Of a stretch of 64,000 nt of DNA, positions 1 through 11,100 are shown piece after piece. The notes under the pieces were generated by a model that had not been told where the DNA came from, ran no database searches, and saw only the letters and a program-made list of their open reading frames with translations. The DNA comes from Pocillopora verrucosa (Eukaryota > Cnidaria > Anthozoa > Scleractinia > Pocilloporidae): positions 12,542,735-12,606,734 of the forward strand of contig NC_089325.1 of NCBI RefSeq assembly GCF_036669915.1, read 5' to 3'. The position numbers and the translations under genes were made by a program. The stretch's first letter is position 1. Every line of letters starts with the position of its first letter.

Positions 1-657
1 TCCAGACTGATTTACCCCTGCTGTGGTTTCAAGATCTGAAGCGATCCCTTCATTATCTGTACAAGCCTGACAAGTGGGATCAGTACTTTTACGACATCGA
101 TTGTCACTAACACCCTTTATTTGATCCTTCTTCTTGTGCTCATTGCTATCTTCCTCGTCACTTTGACTCATCAATATGTCCTTCTTTTCTTTCCTGCTCT
201 TGCGGCGATTTAATTTCTTATTGCGTTCTTGTTCTAGAGCCTTTTCCACGGGTTCCGTATAATTTGAAGTCGCTTTATCAACCTCGAGATCTTGCTCTTT
301 CATGACATTGGCATCACTTCTTTCGTTTTCTGGACACTCTGAACCTAACCTCTGCTCTGTCTTAAATTTATTATTATCTCTCTTCTTCTTCTTTCTTTTC
401 TTTTTTAATTGTCCCGTTTTATTGTTGCTTTCAGTAGCTTTTCGTTTCTTACTCTCTGAAGCACCCACACCATTCTTGAGTGATCCATTGCTCGCCAGAG
501 AAGTAGAATATTTGTCATTTTTTGAGGATATATCCCCGAACAAATGATGAATGAGAGAATCCTGTTCCTTTGATGTGCTTTCCCACTCCAAAATCTCGAA
601 AGAGTCTTGCATTTCTGTCATCTTAAGCTGTAATTTGCCAGATTTGTATATGGCCAT
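1..657 (-). CDS. Lysine-rich nuclear-type protein, 5' end only (runs off the window)
   Basis: An open frame reads leftwards from an ATG at 657 to the window edge without a stop, giving about 219 residues. It starts MAIYKSGKLQLKMTEMQDSF. It has a short acidic/hydrophobic stretch (FEILEWES, LIHHLFGDI) followed by dense Lys/Arg clusters (LKKKRKKKKR, NRRKSRKEKK) and Ser/Glu-rich spacers. The basic clusters look like nuclear or nucleolar localisation signals. I do not recognise the family. The N terminus of the rRNA-processing methyltransferase RRP8 has similar composition, but that is weak evidence. The gene is head-to-head with RPS3A, with 109 bp between start codons, so the two probably share a promoter. 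The ATG at 657 is the first in frame; ATGs at residues 13 and 16 are alternatives. The catalytic part, if any, lies outside the window. Confidence 0.6.
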   Translation of the reverse strand, partial: MAIYKSGKLQLKMTEMQDSFEILEWESTSKEQDSLIHHLFGDISSKNDKYSTSLASNGSLKNGVGASESKKRKATESNNKTGQLKKKRKKKKRDNNKFKTEQRLGSECPENERSDANVMKEQDLEVDKATSNYTEPVEKALEQERNKKLNRRKSRKEKKDILMSQSDEEDSNEHKKKDQIKGVSDNRCRKSTDPTCQACTDNEGIASDLETTAGVNQSG

Positions 658-766
658 GCACGTCCGCCATGATTGAAAAACAATTGTTATGGTCAGCGTG
701 AATCCAAACTGACTTACACCGGAGTGAGGCTACAGTCGACCTCTTCAGCTCGATCCACGATCCATC
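658..766. promoter_or_regulatory. Divergent promoter between RPS3A and the lysine-rich gene, with candidate 5'TOP
   Basis: Only 109 bp separate the two opposing start codons. The pyrimidine run CTCTTC at 741-746, about 20 bp before the RPS3A ATG, fits a 5' terminal oligopyrimidine start site. Such sites make ribosomal-protein mRNAs respond to TOR signalling. No TATA box is visible, which is usual for ribosomal-protein genes. The exact start sites are inferred. Confidence 0.45.
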
Positions 767-3700
767 ATGGCGGTGGGAAAAAATAAGAGACTGACCAAAG
801 GAAAAAAGGGACTAAAAAAGAAGATGTGAGTGTTATAATTAAAACATATTTCCATGGAACTGTTTGTCTTTCATGTAAGACTCACTCTATGAAAGTAGAT
901 GTCGTGGATGGGGAGAATTGGTCAAGGATTCGAGCGGATGCATACTTTGTGTTTTTATTTCAATTCTGCGAATGGATACTTTTAGTTGGATGTTTGACAT
1001 TTTAAAGTTTTTAAAGTGTCGTGGAAATTTAACATTCCGATAAATGCTTTATATGGAGGTGACTCTCAGGTGTGGTTCTGTAGAAATTATGCGATAGTAA
1101 ATAGCTTTTTTTTGTTTTTATTAGCGTTGATCCCTTCACCAAAAAAGATTGGTACGATGTCAAGGCTCCGTCGATGTTCACCATCCGACAGATCGGCAAA
1201 ACCATGGTGACCAGGACTACTGGAACCAGTAAGTCACTTTGTTTAAAGCGCTATGCCTGAGATGGGCCAAATTCAATTTTGTGTAAATCAATTCGGTATT
1301 CTGTAACTCACACAAGTTGTCCACTTTCGACATGTAATCCCAGTCTCCTACCTTTTCCTTTCGTAAGATTCGAAAAATGATTCTCCTAGCTGACAGGAAT
1401 GCACGTCTTTGGTGTTCGTTTGTCAGAATTTAGCTTAACGTGGAAACAATATCTCAAAGTTGATAATTTTCATAACTTTAGCTTGCCTTACATGCAACAT
1501 AGAAAACTGCACTGTACTACTCACAAACACGAGACCATAATATTGCCTTATAAAGGCATGGACTCCAGAAAGGACTTTTCCAAGCCACTTGCTCTGGAAA
1601 AGGGCTTATGCTGGAAATATCAGCTGTAGAAAATATTTGCAGTGGGCAATTTATGCGAGCAACTCTGCAGATAAAATTAAATTGTCTTTTATACTCTCCA
1701 CTGATTCAGCACCATAGTTCCTTTAGAAACTTATCCCCTTTACTTTCCAAGGTACTTACTTCTCACCAACCCAGTTCAAGGTCTGTACTGTAAGCTGCAT
1801 TCCAAGTTTTTTCCTCTTGGATTTTTGACTCAAGGGCAAAACTAGTGGGCCAGAAATCCAAGTAAAAAAAGGAGGTTTGAGAAATTACAGCACTGACCAA
1901 GAAAACAAGGGTAGTATTTTATTTTATATATCTCTAGGTTCACAAAATTTACTTATTATGACTACCCTTCATTCACAAAAATTCTGTCATTTCTTTTTGT
2001 ACAGAAATTGCTTCTGATGGTCTTAAGGGACGTGTGTTTGAAGCATCATTGGCCGACCTCCAAAACGACGAGGTTGCTTTCAGGAAGTTCAAGCTTATTG
2101 TTGAGGATGTCCAGGGTAAGAACTGCCTCACAAACTTTCACGGCATGGACATGACAACAGACAAGCTCAGGTCACTGGTTAAGAAATGGCAGGTCAGTAT
2201 TGTGGTCATGATTTTCAGTTGAGTGTTTAAATTATGAAGAGCAAGAGTGCACTTGACATTTGTTAGTAAGCAGGTCATTTTTCCAGGCAGTAATTTGAAT
2301 TTGGGGTAGCACATTATCATTGTCATCCCCACTAGCTTCACCAGCGAAAAATATATTTCCTTTGTACAGTTTACACTGTAACATCAGTATTTTTATTCTC
2401 CACACTGTTCTCTGTACATTTCTTTAAGTGCTGACAAGGTGAATTTGTCAAACAATCAAGAGTTTCTTTAGTTGGTGATTATTTCCTTTATTCTGGTGAT
2501 CTTAATGCTTTATTCAGGGGTGATATTGTAAGGAGAAAGTAGATGCTGGTCACTTTAAGGGGTCAAAGGTTGAATTATGTCCCATACTGTTAAGAGTTTG
2601 AGATTTTTCCATGAAGGAGGAGGAGTATTGGAAAGAGTAGCTGAAAAAAAGTGTCTGGTATCTAGCTTGATCTGTTTTCTTAATCCGTCATTTTTCTGTC
2701 TGTTTTATAGACCCTGATTGAGGCAGCTGTTGATGTGAAAACCACTGATGGTTACCTGTTGAGGTTGTTTTGCATTGGTTTCACAAAAAAGCGAGCCAAC
2801 CAAATCAAGAAGACAGCCTATGCCAAGCATTCACAAGTGAAAGCCATTCGCAAGAAGATGGTGGATATCATTACTCGTGATGTGAGCACCGGTGACCTCA
2901 AGGATGCAGTTAACAAATTGTAAGTTATGTAACACTGCTAAAATTGTCTGTGGTGAAAGTGGAGTGTAATTAAGAGAACATGAGAGAAATTTAAAGATCA
3001 TGAGTTCAGAAGCAAGTGGTTTACAAACTTTTAGAGAGTTCTTCCAACATCCTGTGTGGGTTATTAGGTCGGTAAACCAATTAAAAAGTGTGGTCTAATG
3101 GTTTTCTAAAATAAAATTCAATTTTAATTGATTGTTAATTGTGTTAGTGTATGGAAATTCACAGTGCATCTCTCTGATGTTCTTGGAGAGTATGCAAATT
3201 TTGGGACAAAGTTGGAGCCAGTGTTTACAGAATCTTATTGAATTGTTGTTTCCATTTGCAGAATCCCAGATGCATTTGGCCGAGACATAGAGAAGGCATG
3301 TCAGTCCATCTACCCTCTCCACGATGTATTCATCAGAAAGGTTAAGGTCCTCAAGAAACCCAAATTCGATCGTAAGTTTGCTCTCTACTACTTTACAAGG
3401 TTCATTAAAATAGTATGATGTGTATTAGTTTTTAACACTGCATCCATTAAAACCTGGGTAACCAAGACATGAGACAATGTAAAGGGATTTTTAACATGCA
3501 CCACCTCACCTCTTGCATGGTCAGTTGTAGTTGTAGCAAAGACCCCCTGAAAAAACCTGTATATCAAGTATTGGCGGAATTGATGAACTGAATTTGATAG
3601 TAGTGGAATCTGTATTTTGATGAAGGCCTTCCAGTTGCCCCAGCACTAGTAGCTGCACTGAGAAATAAAAACAGGAGATCTTCTGGTATTATTAGTAACA

Positions 3701-4105
3701 AGAACCATGATTTATTTCATGTTAAGTAAAACTGGATGTTGCTCATGGCAGGCTCAACATTATGACTCTTTTAAGTTTGTAACAATGTCAAAAGTAAATG
3801 CTAGATGATGTACTTTGTGGAAAAAAATTTTCAACTTGCAATAGTAGGATGTGCACATAGTACAGTACAGGTCACTCTAGTTTTAACTTTCAGTGCAACA
3901 ACATCTCACAACAAGTGGAAAGAAAAGGCAACTGGTCTTATTTGGTGGTAATGGTTTAAGATTAAACATGTCCTATACTTTTTTCCTTTCAGTTGGCAAG
4001 TTAATGGAGATGCATGGCGAGGGAGCAAGCCACAGCACCACAGATGAGAGTGGCACCAAGATTGAGCGCGACAGCTTCGAGCCACCTGTGCAGGAGTCTG
4101 TGTAA
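767..4105 (+). CDS. RPS3A: 40S ribosomal protein S3a (eS1), complete, six exons
   Basis: Exons 767-825, 1125-1228, 2005-2192, 2711-2919, 3262-3371 and 3993-4105 join in phase into 260 codons, close to the 264 of the human protein. Recognisable stretches run from [15 protein letters not shown] through [61 protein letters not shown] and [18 protein letters not shown] to the C-terminal EPPVQESV. The protein is a structural component of the 40S subunit near the mRNA exit and eIF3 side. All introns are GT-AG. A likely poly(A) signal ATTAAA lies at 4136-4141. The introns carry MITE copies (2360-2575) and one weak C/D snoRNA candidate. RPS3A introns host U73 snoRNA in vertebrates. Identification is secure. 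Confidence 0.98.
1688..1745 (-). repeat. Terminal fragment of the hairpin MITE family
   Basis: This stretch in RPS3A intron 2 reads, on the minus strand, AAACTATGGTGCTGAATC then GGAGAGTATA. It matches the outer end of the hairpin element seen complete at 10230-10490 and 19800-20020. Only one end is present. Confidence 0.6.
2360..2575 (+). repeat. TTAACCCTTT-class MITE, family A, in RPS3A intron 3
   Basis: About 200 bp with the family A consensus landmarks in order: ACATCAGTAT, TATTCTCCACACTGTTCTCT, GTGCTGACAAGG, CAATCAAGAG, TTAGTTGGTGAT, TTCCTTTATTCT, GGGGTGATATTGTAAGGAGA and GGGGTCAAAGGTT. The same order recurs at seven other places in the window. The ends are related inverted repeats (TTAACCCTTTGACCCCTAA type), so this is a non-autonomous DNA transposon rather than a tandem repeat. 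Confidence 0.75.
3611..3669 (+). ncRNA. Weak candidate box C/D snoRNA in RPS3A intron 5
   Basis: A C-box core TGATGA (3618-3623) and a D box CTGA (3658-3661) are closed by a 5-bp terminal stem TATTT (3613-3617) / AAATA (3663-3667). That is the layout of an intronic C/D snoRNA. Vertebrate RPS3A introns encode SNORD73, which makes the location plausible. Against it, the unit is short (about 55 nt), the base before TGATGA is T rather than a purine, and C'/D' boxes are not clear. A chance occurrence is quite possible. Confidence 0.25.
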
Positions 4106-4201
4106 AAAATATTCAGTGAAAATTGAACATAGCAAATTAAACTTCTGAAAGAAAATGTGTGATTGTGTTTATTATCAGAGAATGTTTTTAGTGACAGTGT
4201 T

Positions 4202-4425
4202 AACCTTTTCACCCCTAAGATCTCACAAGTAATTTTACTTGCTGTCTGCTAATAGAATTTGTTATTGGATCAACTAGCAATCTCCTGATTAATATTTTCA
4301 TGACTTGTTTTTTTGATATGGAAAGGAAAGATTCTGTCTGGGTCACTTGTAGGAGTTCAAGTGTGTAGGATTCTGTTTACTGGAACAGTGAGGGGAGGAT
4401 GAATGACATTTCTAATCTGAAATTT
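4202..4425 (+). repeat. TTAACCTTTTCACCCCTAAG-class MITE, family B, 3' of RPS3A
   Basis: It begins TTAACCTTTTCACCCCTAAG and contains AATTTGTTATTGGATCAACT and AATCTCCTGATTAATATTTT, shared with copies at 27925 and 37128. The right end is diverged. It lies in the short tail-to-tail interval between RPS3A and the AOPEP-containing gene. Confidence 0.55.
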
Positions 4426-4799
4426 GTTCTCTTTTTCTGTAACGTTAAAGGAGACATGCATCAACAAAGACAATTGAAATGCAATGTGTTGGTCGGTCTA
4501 TTTAACTAAAACAATCATTTGCATTTTGAGTACACTGAGTTTGATTGGAGTCATATTTTTTAAAACTGGAGTAGATGTTGCAACATCTTTGATGATATTC
4601 ATGTTATTGAAGCATATTCAGAGTTCCTGCAGAGGAAATTTACAAGAACTAGACTTTTCAAAAAAAGTTGATAGGGTTTTATACGAGAAACAGTTTGCAA
4701 AGTTCTGAAGTATCAAAAAAGTACATGCATGTTGAACGCTACCATGAATTAATACACTCATCAATGACTTACAAGGAGATGATCATCTCTTCTTGAGTC

Positions 4800-4805
4800 T
4801 TTATT
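4800..4805 (-). promoter_or_regulatory. Candidate poly(A) signal of the AOPEP-containing gene
   Basis: AATAAA on the minus strand, 317 bp beyond the stop codon at 5122-5124. It is the nearest canonical hexamer I see downstream of that stop. Confidence 0.4.
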
Positions 4806-5121
4806 CTCGTCATTCTCGTTATAAATACACTTAATTTATAGCAACAGGAGATCACTTCGGATGATCACATCCAGAAATCGTAGAAAAATTATTTCCTGAA
4901 TTTAACACGGATAAGCTTAACGTCATGTTCAATCGTTTTCCCAGTGAGGTACGACCAGATAAGTGACATGACATTATTATTTCCCTGATAAATTTCGATT
5001 GAAACCTTGATTCGTGCCGTCACACAGTACAACGTACGATAAATATGGGTGTAGCGCGATATTCTCAATTGGACCTCAGTAAAATTGTCATGCCAAGCTC
5101 ACACAAGTGGTTCCCAGGCCG

Positions 5122-8100
5122 TTAGTCGTTTCCCTCCAACATGTCCTTTACTGTTCGATAAGTACACCTGTCCATCTCGGGGCCGATTTCTGCCAGAACG
5201 TCATCCACCAAGGCGCGTTGTCTGGGTTGCTGAGAAATGATCAATTCACCAAAAAGGTAGATACCCATTCCCTACAAATGAGGATAAAACATGATGGAGC
5301 ATTGTTGAAGCCTAAATACTCCTCATTGCCTCTCTAAGTTGGAACTTGAATTACGCATAAACAGAATCCCGGGTAGTCACCGACACTGGTAAATAGTTAT
5401 TTCAGTGCATACTAAAACAGTTAGATAATAAAACGCAAAAGATGATTTTAACTCATTTATCCCACCAATGATCAAAAATACCAAAATTGGCAGTAATATG
5501 GCAATCTAATCGGCCAACTTGCCGTTGTCGATAAGATTTCATACAACACTGCTTGCGTCAACGTGTCACGCACTAAAATAATCGTTTTATTTGGCGTCAA
5601 TACTGTGGTAAAAAAAATAATTTGTTGCGGACTCACTCGGCTTCGCGTCGTGAGTCCACAAAAGTTTGACCATTGTGATGACGAATATCGTTTTCCGAAA
5701 AGATTACAGACTACGCTAAGCCACTGTCGATTTGTTAAATTTTCAGGTGCAAATCCTACGCGAGTTGCTCGGAAGTGTAGAGCAAAGGATATTTGGAGTT
5801 TAAGTAGCCAATTAGAGCGCGCCTTCAACGCGATCAACTGTTTTAATATACTCCTAATTCCAATAACAGGAGATTTCCAAAAATTCAAGAAAGAAAATTT
5901 CTATTTTGAGCTTTTTTACCTACCTGATCCTCTATCAAAAATCTCCTTACATCTGGTAACCCTGGAGTGAAACTATAACGAGAAAACAGGGAAATAACTA
6001 TTTTAAGTAAGAGCAAGTATGTTTGTTTTGCTTCCGTTCGTGCTTTGATTGGTCTAGAAAACTCGCACCAGACTCTCGACCAATCAGATGCAAAACTAAA
6101 ACCATTGCAATTTAGTCCGTCGTGATTGGACAAAAAGAAATCGCGTCACCCTCTCAACCAATCAGATGTAAGAGTACGGCAAATGCGACGCGGTCGCTCA
6201 CGTTTCTCCAAACTTCACGCTGTCTACGGTGCACCACTCCCTTTGAGTTCTCATCGGTTTCTTATGATATTTAATACTTTGGCATCACTAGCCGATTTAA
6301 TCTTTTTGGTTTTTACGATACTCATTTGAAAGGCACTCCAACCATCATTAAATCAACGGCGAACACTTGCCACACTTACTTATGTTTTACCACGAGTTCA
6401 CACCAGCGATGTCGAATCTGCAAAATGAAAACACGCGGTCATAACCAATGCACCTAAAACCCAAGGGCTGAGGAATATCATGCTACATAAACCTTCGTTT
6501 CGCTATGTTTTTTATTGCCGTTGTAGTGGCAGATTACTGAGAGTTCCTTTTAGGACATTCGTGTACTGTTGCAGCTGTTGAGAAATGGCTGTTGGTGGAG
6601 GCTCGACACAATTATCATGATTGGAAGTTAATTTAAAGTATAAATTTAGTTACGCAAGGTGAAGGTCAGAGAAACTACAAAGAACATAAAAAGACTGTTA
6701 GAGTGGTTAAAATTGGACGTTGTATTCGAGAAACGGCTTCCAGGGAAGAATTAAATGAAAACAGCGCTAAGAATAACTGACAAACCTCGGCATTTCCGTT
6801 TGATAAGTTGTAACACTTGTCCAACTGACGCAGTGTGTTATGGGATATCGCCTCTCGCTCCAAAAGTTTTTCCAGCAACAAAACAACTTGTTCAGCGACT
6901 TCCTAACATTCGAAAATAAAAGAAAGAAAAGAAACCGTTATACTAACCGTCCGGTTACAGTCGTTCGAGATTTGTAGAACTACATCGGCGTTTGACTTCG
7001 GGATTCTTCGGATCGGTTCGGACTAGAGATTAAAACTTAAAATTTCGCCGAAGAATCACTAACCAATCAGCTGTTGTTCTCTAAATAATCGCACCGCAGG
7101 AACACGCACTAAATTTAGATTTTAAAAAAGTAGCGTTGGAATAAGGGTACGTCTGGGGAATAATTGCATTCACTTTATGGTCTCGTGGTTCGGATCGTTC
7201 CGAAAAAAATACCGACCCACGGTTATGACGTTTTTGGAGCGGAACAAGTACTACACAATGGCTGCTGTTGTATTTACAGGAAAAAAAATAGCCCTCACCA
7301 AATTGGAGCTGGGAGGTTGCTTTCTCTTTCGCAATTTGAGCGTCTTGTTCCGTTTGTTAATCATGTCTTGTTTCTTCCAGACCTGAAACTAAAAATATCC
7401 GACAATTCCACCAGATCAGCAACTAGAAATCGGCAATGAATCAAGTGATAAATACCAACAGTTTTCCTGAGCTAGGTAACCGCGCACATACCTCGTTTTC
7501 CACTTGTGAAACAAGTTCATTGTCCGGGCTGTCAAACCTCTTCGGAAAAGACTGGGTACAAAAAAAATAAGAACTCTGGCCGTTTAAGTATTAATCCTTT
7601 ACACCCTAACATCAGTATGCATATTCTCCGTACTGTTATCTGTTCATTTCCTAAGATGCTGACATGGAGAACATGTCAAACAATCAAGAGCTCCTCTTTA
7701 GCTTTAGTTGGTGATCCATTCATATTCTCACAAACTCAATGTGTGACTAGTAGCGTGCATACAAAACTTTGACCATTCCTATTGGCTGGAAACACTTCAA
7801 TTAGTCCCGAACGACAAACAACGCTGAAATATAATGTATATTATTGACAAACAATCAAATAATTTCTCTTGGAATTCTGAATAATTAAGAACTTGTAAAT
7901 TTTCAAAAAAACTACCAATTACATTTTACCTGAGGACTTAGGCATTTTTTCTGGCCTTTGAAAAAAATTCTCTAAATCACTGATTCCTTATTCCAAAACA
8001 CAATGACACTTACAAAATTGTTGATTTAGTTTTTAGCTTGACAGGTTTAATGTTTTCTACCTTTTCTTTATTATTTTTACCGTACAATAAGATACCCCTC

Positions 8101-11100
8101 CTTTCCTTTCCCTCCCCGCCAAACCCAGGACGAAAGAAACAAAGCACTCAAGAGGTGCGAAAAATCTCTCGTGGCTGGCACCTTCACAGCCCTCTCAGTC
8201 TACTCGAAGCGACTGAATAGTTTTTGTCTGCTAAACGGTTCTAATAATATCATCAGGTTTTTTCATCAGCCAGTTTGGGGAGCCAGTGTCTATTCTTGCG
8301 CTTATTTGTTCCTAGCTACATAACAAACTCACCTTGGGTAATCCCGGTCTTTCCAGCCATTCGCTCATAAAATTATCCTTCATTTCTCTTTAACAAGAAA
8401 GAAGCTCACAGTTACTAGAGTATCACAAAAAAACAGAACGAAGGGAGATGCTTTATTCAACGGTTACGATAGAAGCTCTTGAGTCTTACCTTGGTACATC
8501 GGGAAAACTTTCAACAAAGAAGCCAAAAAAGTCCTATATGGTCATGAAAAAGTAACGATTAATAACACCTCATAGAAAGTCTTGATAGCCCACAGGCGGT
8601 TAAGGATGTTTAAGAGTCGTTTTGAATTTGCATTTCACAAAAACCATTTTGAATTTGGATTTTATGAGAGAATGTATTTATAGGAGAATGTATCCAAATA
8701 AAAATCTGCCTTCAGTAAAAATATAAAAAATGACGTACTTTACTTTTGAGTTATTTCTTTAACTATCTCTTTGTGACTGATGCCGTTTCAATACCAACTT
8801 AGATTTCAAGTTGTACCACCTATAACAATTTGTTTTCACTTTACATAGAAAGTTATAAAAATAACTCAAAAGCAAGCTAAGATAGTCATTTCTATTGCAT
8901 AATTTTTACTTGAGGCACAAATTCCCTTGTAAAATGCAAATTCAAACGGTACTCGTAATATGCAAATTAAAAACTGCTGTCATTCAACCTGGGCTGCCTG
9001 TGGATACTGCTATATTTGACTAATTTTTCCTTAAAAAGTCAATATTCTCTAAAACTTTGAAAACTATAATACTTCATACCTAAATTGCCTGGAGGTTTGA
9101 CCCGTGTATCTACACCGTATACCAAAACTTCATGACAAACGAGATTACTCATACTAACTATGCCGGACACTAATCGACAATAGACTTGGCACACTAATAC
9201 AAGTAAAGGTTCACCGAGGCAGAATTCATCCTTATACTTGGACAAACCAATTTATTTCATACTTAAGTCGATGAACAAAATTTACTTCCGACAGTCTTTT
9301 TAATGGGATGAGAATCTACACTATTGCGGCACAGCAGCTTCATTGAATCTTAAGCCATAAAAATAAACACCGGACTTACCTCTGAAGTAACAAGTTGCTC
9401 TCTGAAATGTTGGACATATTCAAACAAAAACTGATCAAATTCCTCAAGTCCAACCATAGTCGCCATGCAATGAAGTAAAAAGTATCCCTGCAAGGAAATA
9501 AGACATGATCATACGGCCCTACGCTGTTGTAGAGCGGTTGTATGGGGTGGTAAGGACTGCACTTGTGCCGGAGCCTGTCCCGATTTTCGTTTCATATAGC
9601 GACTAGGAATTCTTTACTACCCCAGGATGGCATGTTAATTCACGGCTGGTTCATCACAGGTTTCCTTCCGCCAACCCAAAATTTCGCCGTACCCATTTGA
9701 CCCTTGACTGACATGACTGACCAAGACTGAATTTCTCCTTACAATATCAGTCAGACAGATAGTGAGAATAAAGGAGATTATGAATTGATCCTATACCAAA
9801 TCATCTGAATTGAACAGCAGACAGTAAGGTGGATTACTGATGAGATTTTGAGGATGAAGGGGTTGAACTCCTGGGTGGAGAAAGGCAATGTGTTTAACCC
9901 AAGAACATAACACAACGACCCGCCTTGGTCTCGAACCCGGACTTCTCAATCCGGAGTCCAGTGCACTGACCATTAGGCCACCATGTCACGGCTTCCTGCA
10001 CTCCCTGAACAAATGAACAATAAGTAAACAGGGCGCACCTTGAGGTAATGAACTTGTGTCCATTTTCTGGAGCAGATTTGACCGAACTGGACCACAGTGT
10101 GAGGTTTGATAGACACAGAATCAGACTGACGCGAGCTCCTCTTAACTGCTTCGGCTGCTGAAATAGCTGTGAATCATAAAAACAAGCGTTTATGGGGCTA
10201 CTTTAAAAGTTAGACAGTTTTTTTAATAACGGAGGTAAGTTTCTAAAGAAACGATAGTGCTGAGTCGGTGGGAGAGTATAACGAGGTAATTTAATATTAT
10301 CAACTGAGTTGAAAACGTAGATTGGCCACCATAAAGAGTTTCAAAGCCGACGTTTCGAGCATTAGCCCTTCGTCTATCGCTCTGAAGAGGGGCTAACGCT
10401 CGAAACGTCAGCTTTGAAACTATTTACGGTGGCCAATTTACGTTATCAACTGAGTTGATAATACTGAGTTGATAATAATAAATTACCCGGGTTTTTTTTC
10501 AGATTCATTTGTTGTTAGAGTCAGTTGTTACCATAATCAAAAGGAAAGGCTCTTACCAGATTTCGGTTTGGCGACTTTGGGCCTGAAACGAAAAGAAAAC
10601 ATCCCATTTAGTTAGCTTTACATGCAAAATTATAGGCTTGTCTTGAATTCTGCATTTCAACGATTCCTTGGTTTTGGTTACAGCATTTAGAGCAAGGTGC
10701 CTAAATCTTCATTTGTAAGTCACTGTTATTTGCCTCTCCAAATATTTCTTCTTTACGATTTTCTTACCTCAAACACTTGAGACTGTCATCACACTCCTTG
10801 ATTTCAGACAATAAACATCTGTGCCGGAGAATTTGCCTCATTTCTCGAAAAAATCTGTCTTTATCCCTAGACCACTGCGGAAGAAACAAATTCGCCAAAT
10901 TCAGCAGAACACAGGTTACAAAAATACTATGTCTCAAAGCCTGCGTAGTTGGCAGTTTTGTGTGCGCTGAAGCGATGAGTGGCTGCTTGAGATGGGAGAT
11001 ACTTGCACCTTCGCAACTCACAAACGAGCGCACACAAAACCATCATCAAGTGCTAAAAAAAAAACGCAAGCATAGCGTCTTCATGCCCATATGGGGCATT

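Noticed and set aside
1-657. Naming the first gene RRP8
   Set aside because: Only a lysine-rich, disordered N terminus is visible; composition alone cannot support the name.
5472-5970. Overlapping 138- and 135-codon frames on both strands
   Set aside because: They lie over a dispersed CCAAT-bearing repeat and an AOPEP exon (5924-5972). The frames are not the AOPEP frame.
9787-9990. Possible functional tRNA gene
   Set aside because: A and B boxes are present but acceptor and anticodon stems do not close, and similar heads recur with unrelated bodies, so it is a SINE.
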